Made by a program: the position numbers and the translations under genes. Shown here one piece after another: positions 13,189-25,803 of a stretch of 64,000 nucleotides of DNA. The first letter of the stretch is position 1. The number at the start of each line of letters is the position of its first letter. The notes beneath the pieces are model-generated. The model was not told the DNA's origin. It was given only the letters and a program-made list of their open reading frames with translations, and made no database searches. This DNA comes from Pempheris klunzingeri (lineage: Eukaryota > Chordata > Actinopteri > Acropomatiformes > Pempheridae), in contig NC_092018.1 of assembly GCF_042242105.1 (NCBI RefSeq), positions 26,592,167-26,656,166 on the forward strand. Direction: 5' to 3'.

Positions 13189-15123
13189 TCACGCCTCCTT
13201 ATTTTTCTGTTTCTTGCTCTTGTACTGGCGGCGGTGTTTCGGTGTTAGAGCTTTCTTGAGGCGCCTCCACAAAGACGGCTGGCCAGTGACTTGGCCCTCC
13301 CCCCGTGGGGAGACCTCATCAGGGACCTGGGCCTCTTCAAGTGGGAAAACCTCCTTGTTGACTTGGGCCTCCTCCTTTGGGAAAACCTCCTTGTTGACTT
13401 GGGCCTCCTCCTTTGGGGCGACCTCTTCGGTGACTTGGGTCTCCTCCAGTGGGGCGACCTCTTCGGTGACTTGGGTCTCCTCCAGTGGGGCGACCTCTTC
13501 GGTGACTTGGGCCTCCCCCAGTGGGGCGACCTCCTTGGTAACTTGGGCCTCCTCCTTTGGGGCGACCTCTTCAGTGACTTGGGCCTCCTCCAGTGGAGCA
13601 ACCTGGGACTCCTCCAGAGGGGCAACCTCCTCTGCGACAGAAGTGTTCTGTGGTGCATGGAGGTCAGTTGTGATCAAGTTGTTTACCTTTGAAATGGCTT
13701 TTTTTCCAATCTGCTCACACACCTGGAGCATCATTGGGTTTTTGTAGGTATCAACTTGTTTCTGCAGTTCCTGCGTCTTTAGTTTGAAGACCAACTGTTT
13801 AAGAGAGTCTCTTTCACCTTTCAGCCTTTCTACCAGGCTCAGGACTTTGGTGACTCTCTCATGAAACTCAAGCCTGACTTCCTCCAGTTCGTTTTGCAGG
13901 AGGTCAGCTCTCTGCCTTTCAGCCTGGACTTGATCTGTGAGATCTTTGATCAGGTCGTCTTTGTTTTTGTTCGACCCGTCCAAGGGCTCGGCTGCGAGGG
14001 CTGTGGAGGAGAGACTCTTGATTTCCTGTGTGAGCCTCACCACCTCCTTGTCTAGATCGAACCTCAAGCTCTGCTGCTCCTTCAGTTTCCACTCTGCTTC
14101 TCCACGCAGGTACTTCTCATTGTAAGAAGTTTGCTCCTCCCTATGTCTCAAACCTCTTTCATAATGAAGGTCGGCTAGGGCTTTCTGCAGAAGCCGGTGC
14201 AGAGGTGGATCCCTCCCCCAGTAGTATGGAGTTGACTGGGCATCCCAGTGGTTTTGAGGTTGCTGGGCATCCCAGTGGTTTTGAGATGACTGGCCACCCT
14301 GGTGGTATTGAGATGGCTGGCCACCCTGGTGGTTTTGAGGTGGCTGGCCACCCTGGTGGTTTTGAGATGACTGGCCACCCTGGTGGTTTTGAGATGACTG
14401 GCCACCCTGGTGGTTTTGAGATGACTGGCCACCCTGGTGGTTTTGAGGTGGCTGGCCACCCTGGTGGTTTTGAGGTGGCTGGCCACCCTGGTGGTTTTGA
14501 GATGACCGGGAATCCCAGTAGTATTGAGATGACTGGCCACCCCGGTGGTTTTGAGGTGGCTGGCCACCCTGGTGGTTTTGAGATGACTGGCCACCCTGGT
14601 GGTTTTGAGATGACCGGGAATCCCAGTAGTATTGAGATGACTGGCCACCCCGGTGGTTTTGAGGTGGCTGGCCACCCCAGTGGTTTTGAGGTGGCTGGCC
14701 ACCCCGGTGGTTTTGAGATGACCGGGAATCCCAGTAGTATTGAGATGACTGGCCACCCCGGTGGTTTCGAGATGACCGGGAATCCCAGTAGTACTGAGAT
14801 GACTGGCCACCCCGGTGGTTTTGAGGTCGGCCGCCACCCCGGTGGTTTTGAGGTGGCTGGCCATCCCCGTTGATTTGAGGTTGCTGGCCATCCTCGTTGT
14901 TTTGAGGGGGCTGCTCCCTCTGGGTGTTTTCATGAGGCTCTCTTGCATCCATCGGAGCAGGAGAGACCTCATTGGACTCCCAATCCATATTTGCGACAGC
15001 GCTGCTGCCATCAACAGGTAGTGTAGCTAGTAACTCCTGTTTTTCGTCCTCCAACTCCATGATCTCTCCCCAGGTGAGACCCGCAGGCAGCATTGCCTCG
15101 ACTGGACTGCTGTTGGCTTTCAT
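13189..15123 (-). CDS. intronless repetitive coiled-coil protein of unknown function, 644 aa
   Basis: Not recognised as a named gene. A single uninterrupted frame of 644 codons ends in TGA at 13189-13191. Residues 1-85 are unique and acidic, opening MKANSSPVEAMLPAGLTWGE. Residues about 85-302 are Gly/Gln/Asn/His/Ser-rich 9-residue repeats of the type NHQGGQSSQ, with variant YYWDSRSSQ units. Residues about 305-490 are non-repetitive, charged and heptad-like (for example DLTDQVQAERQRADLLQNEL), predicting a long coiled coil. Residues about 490-611 are 12-residue repeats of the type EEVAPLEEAQVT. The end is strongly basic (RRLKKALTPKHRRQYKSKKQ). No signal peptide or TM helix is seen. The ordered domains, preserved frame through two repeat arrays, TATA box and poly(A) signal favour a real gene, perhaps a retrocopy-derived or element-borne family. 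Confidence 0.7.
   Translation of the reverse strand: MKANSSPVEAMLPAGLTWGEIMELEDEKQELLATLPVDGSSAVANMDWESNEVSPAPMDAREPHENTQREQPPQNNEDGQQPQINGDGQPPQNHRGGGRPQNHRGGQSSQYYWDSRSSRNHRGGQSSQYYWDSRSSQNHRGGQPPQNHWGGQPPQNHRGGQSSQYYWDSRSSQNHQGGQSSQNHQGGQPPQNHRGGQSSQYYWDSRSSQNHQGGQPPQNHQGGQPPQNHQGGQSSQNHQGGQSSQNHQGGQSSQNHQGGQPPQNHQGGQPSQYHQGGQSSQNHWDAQQPQNHWDAQSTPYYWGRDPPLHRLLQKALADLHYERGLRHREEQTSYNEKYLRGEAEWKLKEQQSLRFDLDKEVVRLTQEIKSLSSTALAAEPLDGSNKNKDDLIKDLTDQVQAERQRADLLQNELEEVRLEFHERVTKVLSLVERLKGERDSLKQLVFKLKTQELQKQVDTYKNPMMLQVCEQIGKKAISKVNNLITTDLHAPQNTSVAEEVAPLEESQVAPLEEAQVTEEVAPKEEAQVTKEVAPLGEAQVTEEVAPLEETQVTEEVAPLEETQVTEEVAPKEEAQVNKEVFPKEEAQVNKEVFPLEEAQVPDEVSPRGEGQVTGQPSLWRRLKKALTPKHRRQYKSKKQKNKEA
13290..13655. 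repeat. 36-bp in-frame coding minisatellite
   Basis: About nine to ten tandem units of 36 bases encode the 12-residue EEVAPLEEAQVT-type repeat on the minus strand. Units differ by substitutions that alternate PLEE, PKEE and PLGE and preserve the frame throughout. Confidence 0.9.
14215..14880. repeat. 27-bp in-frame coding minisatellite
   Basis: About two dozen tandem units of 27 bases, of the form GACTGGCCACCCTGGTGGTT plus TTGAGAT, encode the nine-residue NHQGGQSSQ-type repeat on the minus strand. A second unit type (ACCGGGAATCCCAGTAGTA-containing, encoding YYWDSRSSQ) recurs several times among the main units, giving longer composite periods. This is a protein-coding tandem repeat, not a CRISPR array: there are no spacers. 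Confidence 0.92.
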
Positions 15124-15214
15124 TGATCTTCTTAATGAAACCGATCGCAGTTGTAACGGGTTGTCAATGGTTGTTGAAGTGTTCTTCGAACGGTGGTGTG
15201 TCTCGGATGTGTTC

Positions 15215-15270
15215 TGAACGTGTATCTCTCTCTGTCTATCTCTCTCTGTCTATCTCTCTCTGTCTATCTC
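15215..15270. repeat. TCTCTCTGTCTA 12-bp tandem repeat in presumed 5' UTR
   Basis: At least three direct copies of a TCTCTCTGTCTA-type 12-mer lie between the TATA box and the ATG of the intronless ORF; on the transcript strand they read TAGACAGAGAGA. Confidence 0.85.
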
Positions 15271-15295
15271 CCTCGGCTCAGTTTGGGTTTCGTCT

Positions 15296-15304
15296 CTATT
15301 TATA
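15296..15304 (-). promoter_or_regulatory. TATA box for the 644-aa ORF
   Basis: On the minus strand the sequence reads TATAAATAG, a full TATA-box match, about 170-180 bases upstream of the ATG at 15123. A transcript starting about 30 bases downstream would have a 5' UTR of roughly 150 bases containing the TAGACAGAGAGA repeats. Confidence 0.55.
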
Positions 15305-15306
15305 TC

Positions 15307-15427
15307 GTTTCAACATTCTGGAAGCCTCTGAGGTCATCAGTGACACCCTCATTCTGGTTCTCATTCTCAGCCAACATTCTGGAAGCCTCTGAGGTCATCA
15401 GTGACACCCTCAGCCAACATTCTGGTT
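15307..15427 (-). promoter_or_regulatory. duplicated heat-shock-element-like motifs upstream of the TATA box
   Basis: A block of about 40 bases (CAACATTCTGGAAGCCTCTG through GTGACACCCTCA) occurs at about 15311-15351 and again at about 15372-15412, with a partial third copy following. Each full copy contains TTCTGGAA (15316-15323 and 15377-15384), the inverted nTTCnnGAAn core of a heat shock element, flanked by imperfect third and fourth units (CAA and CTC instead of GAA and TTC). The first core lies about 12 bases upstream of the TATA box. The motif is clear; heat inducibility is inference. Confidence 0.4.
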
Positions 15428-16412
15428 ACTTACAAACTTGTTTTTGTTTGAAAAATAGTTTTTCCAGTATTGTTCATCACATAGAAATATCTCAAGACAA
15501 GATATCTCAAGATATCTTGTGTATATGTCAATGGTTGCAGGAGTCCTTTAGGAGTTTCTGAGAGCTCTGCTATGACTTTTCATATCCGAAACTTTAAAAA
15601 TGTCCGATTTATTTATTTCCTCATAGAAATGAATGTGAAACATTTTCAACATTCCCATTTCTTCACCCGACTTCTAGCCCTCACAGCTCCTTCGTGCTTT
15701 TAGCTAGAAACTCCATTGAAGCTTTAAAACGTTCATCATCTCTCCCTCTTTCAGCACATACCTCTACCTCCTTTGTGCCATTCACCACTTCATCACAGTC
15801 GTCTTTTAAACTAAATCTTAAATTAAATTTTTAAACTTTTTCTCATTTTACATGAGTGTGTATGTGGCCGCGCTAGACTGGGTGACGTCATCGCTAGAGT
15901 GTGGAGGAGCGGAAAAATCACATGAAACTTTTGTCTTTAACTCGCTGGTTTGGCCGAACCGTTTCACCCACAGTCACAGTTTATCACTCAAAATGTAGCT
16001 TAAGTCTTTGGACACGCAGTCATGTGACTCACAACACACAGAAACGCACACAGCGCGTCCCACGAGCCTCGGAGCGACGGGAGCACCGGCCGAACGCCTC
16101 ATTGACTGCCATGTTAAAATGACAGAGGAGGGAGAGAAACACTTCTCTTGTGCTCATTTCAGCAGATAGAGACCTTAGATTACATCTACGTGTTCAGGAG
16201 ACTCCCTTATGTCCACTGGTCTGCTGCACTTTATGGCTGTGACAAGGACCGTTTTCAGTAAAACCTGCATTTTCAGGGCAATGCAATAAAAAAATTAAAA
16301 AATCAGGGCATTACGGAATTTTTCACCACGACTGAATTTTCTGCAAACTTTCAGGAGTTTTCGTGCATGTTTAGGCCCCCAAAATGCAATTCATTGGGGA
16401 AAAGGAGGAAGA

Positions 16413-16438
16413 GAAGAAGAAGAAGAAGAAGAAGAAGA
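16413..16438. repeat. (GAA)n microsatellite
   Basis: A short GAA trinucleotide run near the right end of the repeat-bounded segment. Confidence 0.85.
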
Positions 16439-16637
16439 ATTCCTTGCATTTCAACTATGTTTTTGGCCCCCTGGTTGCTTGCATTTCATATATTTTTTCA
16501 GCCCCTTCGTGCTCGGGGCCTATGAGGTCCGTACACCTCTTGGTTCTTGGGTACTTGCACGTTTCCTCCCTTGCACATTTTTCCCCCACACAGTTTCAAT
16601 AGGGTCCTCGCACCGCTTGGTGCTCGGGCCCTAATAA

Positions 16638-19600
16638 AAACAACTGAGGCAGCCGTCGTGACACAAAGTTACCACAATAATTGATGGTTTCCTGCAAAAC
16701 AAGCGTGTTTCCTGCACCACAAAAGCTCCACAAAGGGTCCTCTTTCGCAACTCTGCTTATCTCATTTTTCATTTGTATAATTCCTAATACATAATGCATT
16801 GTGATAGCATAGCACTGCACACATGAGACCACTGGGTAAAGAGGTTTCTTTATCAAAAAAATTTCAGTGTTGCACCTATAATGGTTCTTTTGAAATGGGG
16901 CAAAAACTAAAGATGAGATGAGGACGCAACAGGTAGCTTCTATTTAGGACTGATTTAATTTGTAAAAATAACGACACACTGCAGGCTCCATACTACCATT
17001 GCTTAGACAGGAAATGTGAAATTCAGCTGATGAGGGAACGCAGCTGTGTTCTGTCAGTCGTATCTTATACATGAAGAGGAGAAACCTGGAGCATTGTAGA
17101 GGGCTCTGTTCCATATAACTTCAGGGCCTAAGCTATTTCCACTTCATTAGTTCAACTCTTTAATAAATTAATCAGCAGCTTTGCTTATCAGAGCAGCTCC
17201 ATTCTCTGTCTCTATCTATATAAACACTAAGGTGATAATTATATGGGTACATTTCTAAAATCTAAGGCTTTTCAAGATCAACCATGATTGTTCAAAAACA
17301 TCAAGTTCATCACCTAAAATTTGTTATAATGTATGCACAGTGATGCATCCTCTAGAGAACTCCATGGATTGGCTTTTATTGCATTACTCATTCAGCCACC
17401 TCAATATTTATCTTTCATTTTATCATTGATTTTAGTCAGAACATTGTATGTTTGTTCCTACCTTGCTTGTACTTTAGGTGCAAATAAAATATTAATGAAG
17501 GACCTGAGTGAGATTTGTGTCTTTGCGTGAACGTCGGGATGTTTTGAACACCCACCACATGCTGTCAGTTTAATAATGGGTTCTTATCCGCTCAATTCAG
17601 CGCACCTTGTCTTGTAGTAGTAAAATATACACACATCCATAACATGCCAACCCCTGCCAAAAAAGTTGGCAAATATCAGAAAAAAAACATGAAAATAAGC
17701 AACAGAAACTTGATCGTTATCTGCACTAACTGCAAATTTACAATCGAGACCACGTGTTGTACTGATTTGCTGAGATGTGTGTACCGTGAGATTTTAAACA
17801 GGAAATGTTTTTTCGTGGATTATAGTAATGCTATCCACACATCTCAATAAAAGGCCACTGACTTTCATCAGGGGATTAATCCCAGCTTAGATATTTCAAA
17901 TACCACGGAAGGCGATTTTCAAAATATAAGCACAGATGACAATCTGCTGTTTGCGTACAGCAGTGGCTTGAGTTGGGTGACATGTCTGCACCGTGTGGCC
18001 CGATCAACAACTTTTTCGAAAATAGGTCTCAATGAGAAGAGTAAAAGGTCAATGAAAGGTGTGCATGAATAAATCTATCTATCCATCTGTCACCATGTTT
18101 GTGTAATACTCTACATTTATATGTGCAGATACAGCACAGTGCGTAGTGTAGCAGGCCTTAAACAAGTCACTTTACATATATACATACATGCATTCAAATT
18201 TCTACTCGCCATAAGCTGCTACTTTGACTTCGTAAAGCTCTACACAGACATACTTTAAGATCCTATGTTGATCTCTCTGAAAGGGTTTGCAACAGGCTCA
18301 CTGAGCCACATATCAAAGTGTGATTTTACTCCTCTACATGTCTTTCTGTCTCTCTGTAATTGGCAGTTAGAACACAGCAGTTGTCACCCATCTGAGGATG
18401 ATTACATTGTCGAACTTCAAGATGTGGCTGCTGTGCACAGAGTCATCTTCTCTATTTTCATACACGAGATAGGATCCGGTCCGCTGATGATAAACTGATC
18501 GCTGACGGTCAGGAGAGCACAAAGCAGCCTCATTACACAGCGTCACTGTTGAGCAGCACACTTCCCCACACACAAGGTGCACATTTCTTGAATGGCATGT
18601 GATCTCCCAGGACACATGCGAGGCAGCGTAAACATCGAGGAGTAGATTTTGTTTGACATTCAGCTGCAAAATGTGCTACTATTAGTCCCTGAGGTATTAT
18701 CTTAACAGAATGGCTCATTTTCACACCTCTCAGATTCACCCCCGCTGTGGCATTCATGGAGCAGGTTTCATAAATACAATTTCCTCGTAATACAATCCAC
18801 AGGCATCAGAGGAAATCTTGTTTGACCAGGACTGTCACCCTACTCCCAGCCAAATAATGGTGTGAATTCATTAGCTCATTTCTTTTAATCGCAAGTGATC
18901 TGGATGCTGATTTCTCTCTTATCTTTGCTGAAGTCATGTGTTCGCAGATTAATGTCAACAGCCCTTAAAACAGGACATTTCGTTTTGTGTGCACAAGGGG
19001 TTGCTGTTACCACACATTACAGCTCAGACTCTCCGAGGCTGTGCCGTCTCCACACTGTTGTGTCCAATGTGCTGAATGTCTGTTCAAAGCCGGCTGAGCA
19101 AAGTATGAAAAAGCAGTATGAAATTGCATTTGTCCCTATCGCCTCCTACTTTAAGCATGTTTTTTCCTCCTTCCTCTGCTGTCTGCTGACTGCCCACCTC
19201 ATAAGGAACATGCATTTGAATACCAATAATCCCTACTGTTGCCACCTCTTCAGCAGCATCTCTAGACACCAAGAGGTGTTGAATGTTTATCTACACAAAC
19301 TCCCCCTGCTGCCTGCGACGGTGGATGGATGCTGCGTGTCAACATCACACTTAAGCTGTTAGCATAATTATCATTTTAATAAGCCTCTGACGGGGACCAA
19401 TAATCCTGATTACCCGAGTTCCTGTTATTTCCTGCCATTTTAGAATGAATGATTAAAAGTATTAATGAATGAGTGAGTGACTGGAGGATTGGCATCATGC
19501 TACTTGTCCTCTTGTTTCTGTTGCCATGTCATCATCATGCTCAGCATTTTGAATAATTATTGTGCGTGTTGCCTTCTTTACACATTGTGAGGTGAGCCAG

Positions 19601-19890
19601 TATTTCAGCAAGATTATAAACACATGAAGCTGAAATGTGAAAAAAATAAAATCCAAAGACTATTGTAAATATTAGGGACCAAATTCTTTGCCAGTCATCC
19701 TTTGCCCCCTAATGAACAAGGTAAATACAGCTTAACTTTATCATTTATCATTTCAAGACACAGAATGAAAATGAATGAAAATGTATTACTTTCAATATAT
19801 AACATTAGCAATCAAACTTAATCGTTTGATTACAGTCAATAATGAAATAACAGCAGAGTACGTGGCTGGTATTCATAGTATATTATAGAC
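16638..19890. other. spacer upstream of the plus-strand LRRTM gene, no gene seen
   Basis: About 3.2 kb of AT-rich DNA with no supportable exon. Short open frames such as 18265-18498 and 18895-19362 have no family resemblance or splice context. Confidence 0.5.
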
Positions 19891-20318
19891 TTGTGTGTGT
19901 GTGTGCTTAAGGACGCCTACGCCTCAGAGAGAGGGAGAGAGGAAGGGAGGAGAAAGACAGAGAGAGAGGGAGAGAGAGAGGGATGGGGGCTACGCGGAGT
20001 GGAGGATTGTGCATCAGTCTACTGGCGCTCTAAAGGGTTATTGCGCACACAGCAGGCTGAACTACAGCGGCAGCTCCAACTACGACCCAAGTGTGAAGGC
20101 GTCCTTCCTCTGAGCGTCACACGGAGATCTGCCGCTTTGGACCGCTGCGGAAAACTTGCGCTTATTTGATTTTCTCCTCTAATTGAAGACATAAGTGATG
20201 CTCAGTGCGCGGGTCGACTCCGAGGCTGCATGAACTGCGATTTTTTCCCATGTGAGAGCAGTTTAATGTGCTCTTTATATCCATTTATTTCAGAGGATTA
20301 CTCCTTTCCTCAGTGGCG
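19891..20318 (+). promoter_or_regulatory. probable 5' UTR/promoter region of the plus LRRTM gene
   Basis: A purine-rich GAGAGA stretch (19925-19983) is followed by a more GC- and CpG-rich segment leading into the ATG at 20319 (GGCGATGG context, weak at -3). The region mirrors the GC-rich DNA next to the minus-strand gene. No TATA box is obvious and the transcription start is not placed. Confidence 0.4.
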
Positions 20319-22367
<2,049 letters not shown>

Positions 22368-25322
22368 GCCGCCCACTCCACCTCAAGTGACTAAAACTGC
22401 AATCACTAAGCGGAGGTAAATGGTTTGTCCACGAGATGAAGTGGTTTTATCTCTAATGTGAGATGATGGATTCTGCAGCTCTGAAGGAAATACTTGGGGG
22501 CATAGTAGAATATAATTATGTGCACTGAAAAGAAGACTGGGACGGAGAGATATATTCTCAGCTAATTATCACCCTGGCTGACATGAGAACAGTGGCGGGG
22601 TCAGCCAGGTTTGCTGTGCGTGATCTGAAGTAACAACTGGACCTCGGCTACAGTAGAAGTCGGCTCTGAAGAGAGACTGACCTTATTCTTAGTCAGACTA
22701 TATCGCCATAGAACATCTGAAACCAACAAAGCTTTTTCCACTTTTTACTTGCTAGTTTTGATTTTTATCATGTAGCTTGTGAAACATTTCAGATGTATGC
22801 GTGCATCCTTGAGCGTATGCGTGTGTGTGTGTGTGTGTGAGTGTGTTAGGGGGATGAGCTGATAATCTCCTGGTTTACTGACTCCTGATTGGAAGAGTTA
22901 CAGTGTTGCACCTTATTCTCACAGATGCTATGTGTCCAGTTAAACTCTTTTGCATTTGGCATACTAGTGCAGCATTTAGACGTACTGTAGCACTCCCACA
23001 AAACATAGGGGAACAATTCGCTGAGAGAGTATCTTGTCCTGAGACCTTTTGCATGAATTCATTCTCCTTCCTTAAGATGCCTCTCTCTCTCTTATTAGAT
23101 GATGGTTTCATTGTGGTCCAAGCCAAACAAGCTATCTATGTTTAAAACTCTCGAGTCTAATCTCAGGACTGATATTTTCCAAGCTGTAAAAAAAACTCTC
23201 AAGTCCAATCAGGGCCTTGATGTTTCTGTCAAAGTAATGATGTGGATTTTCATAAAGAATTTTGTATTGATTATTCCTATCATTATGATTATGCATTGTT
23301 TGTGTAAAGACATGACAATATGGGTACTAGACATTCTATGTGATAATGACATGATGTATAATTAAAAGAAACACTGACAACTGATGAAGAGTTGTGTGTG
23401 ATGAGAATATCGATGCCTGGTGCATCATATGGAGAGAGAAAAAAAAATCCAGGCATTGTGCTTGTGGTGTTATACATTTCATTGGATTTGCTGCTGCGTG
23501 CAAGAGGAGCTGACATATTTTCCATCACGTGTCTCATTTTCTGTCTCTCTTCTCTTCCATCCTCTCCTGGCACTTGGATATCGACGATATTGATTCTATC
23601 CGGGTTGCACACCTCAAACTCAGGGTGGGGGGAGCCCTGTCAGTCCCTGGGACACAACTGAGCTTGTATAGAAACAAGCAGTTTTTTTGCTCTCAGTTTT
23701 CTCATAAGCAGGTTTGCTTTTAGTGCATGGGGAGCGATGCCATTCAATGCGTGTCCATGAGACATAAAGACATCCCAGTCCCTGAAACCAAAAGCAGATT
23801 AAGAATCTCCCTTTTATATAACCATGCATTCTCTGGCAGTTTGAAAATATTGCTCTTGTGCCATGAAAGGAAAGGGAGAATAGAGGAAGGCCACTGAGGC
23901 ACAGTGGGTGTTATGGGTCAAGGCAGTTATGGCATGAAGAAGATATCACCCACCTTAGTCTGTCTGCTCCCGTCCTCTCCTTCCTTTTCTCCCTGTCTTG
24001 TCTTTCTGTTTTTTTCTCAGCTTTCTCGCCGTGAGGAGAGAAAATTAACCTGCGCCAGGGGACATTTGTGCCTGTGTTAAACCAGGCAGGATTAGTCAGT
24101 GTCTGTGCTAGCATGTCAGAGCTATCAAAAAAGTGTTTTTCCTCCTGTTTTTAGAACAAACTAAAAAAAAAAAAAATCTATTGCTTACTATAGTCCTCCC
24201 CCACAGCTGTCAGTTGTTTTCTCAGACCTGTTGTGAACTAAATAGAAATGGGACTCCTCTCTGTTATCTATCATCAGTATGTTCACATATCTACTGTGTA
24301 GTACCTCTAAAGTTTCTGACTGGTCAAAGGTTACTCCGATAAAGATTTGCAACCTCCCATTTTTCCCTTTCTAAACATGACTCAGGCTTTCTTTAGCCTG
24401 CAGGCAGGTAGGGAGGCACACTGCCAACAGAATTTATATCCATATATTTAGTTTCCAGCTCTTGCATATATGATGAATTTCTTTCACGGACCAATGGGAA
24501 AATCTGCAAGGCCATACCAAACTGTAATACAAACAGAACAAATGATTTGTTGATCTAATTTTGGCAGATATTGTAATTAGTGTTTGATTTGTCATATTGT
24601 GACTGATGAAAAGAAATTGCCCGTGTTTTGAAATCTTTTGCTGTTCTGGAGCTAAGAAAAGAATGCTGATTAGAGAGCTGTGGTCTGCAGCTTGCAGATC
24701 ATTATTGAGGATATTTGTTTGGATGAAAAATTGTGGGAGTGCAGAGTATTGACTTAGTACAACAATGCACAAATAGGACCACACTCCACTGGCAAAGTCT
24801 GAAAGAAAAAAAAAAAAGCAGCAGCCTATATGCTCTAAGAAATAAAAAATGTCTTTTTGAGTTAATCAAGGCAGCTTATACCATAAGGTACTCCAAGCAG
24901 ATGAGCAAGGCAAAACAGAATCTGTAAAAGCATGCCTGGAAACAGCCAGAAATTCAGTATGTTTTCTCTGTGGTAAACACTCTCTGTGAGGGCTAAGTTG
25001 CTCAGCCCCCACTGGCAGGCATGAAATTTTGATTTGCATCTCTCACTGAGAATCTTTTCTTAGGTAACATGTGTGCAATATTCTGCTTCTCTTTGCCAGA
25101 GGTTATATCGGTGATTTAAAAGGTAGATGATGATATTTCATCGCTGCTGCTCAGGGTGTTTGAGGTTCAATATACGTCAAATACCCCACATATTTTCTTT
25201 TTATATGGTGGCCTGCTTTCCATTGATGAGGTAAGTTATTACTCTAGATCTTGGGAAATACACATATTTGCTTTCTTGCTGGGAGTAAGATTGGAACATC
25301 CATATCATCATGTCTGTCCAGT
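22368..25322. other. 3' flank of the plus LRRTM gene and spacer
   Basis: Begins with the presumed 3' UTR of the LRRTM gene; a clear poly(A) signal could not be assigned. A short (TG)n run lies near 22821-22840. No other coding exon is supported; frames at 22875-23612 are short and lack homology. Confidence 0.5.
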
Positions 25323-25803
25323 AAATATAAAGCTACAGTCAGCAGATGGTTAGCTTAGCTAAGACTGGGAACAGCAGGAGACAGCTAGCCTGGCTCCGTC
25401 CAAAGACAACAAAATCGACCTACTTTTAATCTGAGTTTCAAAACATAAAGTTGCAGTTTCTCCGGGAGGGTTTGCGTACCGGCCTATTTTGTAGCCAGGT
25501 GCAATAACTTCCTGTAGTCTCTGCAGATTTCCTGGCAACCTCACAGTGATGACAACGTGGCTACGTGTTTTTTGTACAGATTAAACAAACAAGATATAAT
25601 ATAGTAAACTGAGCTTTAGAGGCGCTGGCAGGCAGAGTTTGTCACCTTCGGACAGCCGTTTCCTCCTGTTTCACATATTGATGCTAAGCTAAGCGGCTGC
25701 TGGCTGAAGCTTCATATTTAGCACGCCGACATGAGAGAGGCAACGACCTTTTCATCCAACTCTCCTCAAGAAAGTGGATAAATGTACTTCCCAAAGCGTT
25801 AAA
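25323..25803. mobile_element. teleost non-autonomous repeat with inverted ends
   Basis: The left part contains AAGCTACAGTCAGCAG, GGTTAGCTTAGC and CAGCTAGCCTGGCTC. The right part contains GATGCTAAGCTAAGCGGCTG and GGCTGAAGCTTCATATT, their inverse complement. The interior (TTTTGTAGCCAGGTGCAATA, TTCCTGGCAACC) also matches a repeat I know from many fish genomes. The outermost left terminus is missing. Related copies are at 50451-51082 and, as a fragment, 12501-12590. Confidence 0.75.

Larger units (their letters stand above)
11504..16637. mobile_element. 5.1-kb repeat-bounded segment carrying an intronless gene
   Basis: The left boundary reads TTAAAGCTGCAAGCAGCG followed by GGAGGGCCCTCACACC. The right boundary reads GGGTCCTCGCACCGCTTGG then TGCTCGGGCCCTAATAA. 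The two ends share related GGGCCC(G/T)(A/C)(A/G)CACC motifs in inverted orientation. Both ends, plus the (GAA)n tract at 16413-16438 and the conserved-looking 15.6-15.8 kb block, resemble a high-copy teleost repeat I have seen before but cannot name. Inside are a 644-aa minus-strand ORF with its own promoter-like and poly(A) signals, a 124-bp tandem duplication, and a fragment of another fish repeat at 12501-12590. No transposase, helicase or reverse transcriptase was found, so if mobile it is non-autonomous. It could instead be several nested repeats. Confidence 0.5.

Noticed and set aside
13163..13747. Plus-strand 194-aa Trp/Ser-rich frame
   Set aside because: Antisense shadow of the 36-bp coding repeat and basic C-terminus of the minus-strand ORF.
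14205..14873. Plus-strand 222-aa frame with GHPGGFEMT-type repeats
   Set aside because: It is the antisense reading of the 27-bp coding minisatellite of the minus-strand ORF. Any 27-bp array without a stop stays open in several frames. It contains only repeat, with no unique domain or promoter.
14215..14880. CRISPR-like regular repeats
   Set aside because: Units are directly contiguous 27-mers without unique spacers, and the host is a vertebrate. It is a coding minisatellite.
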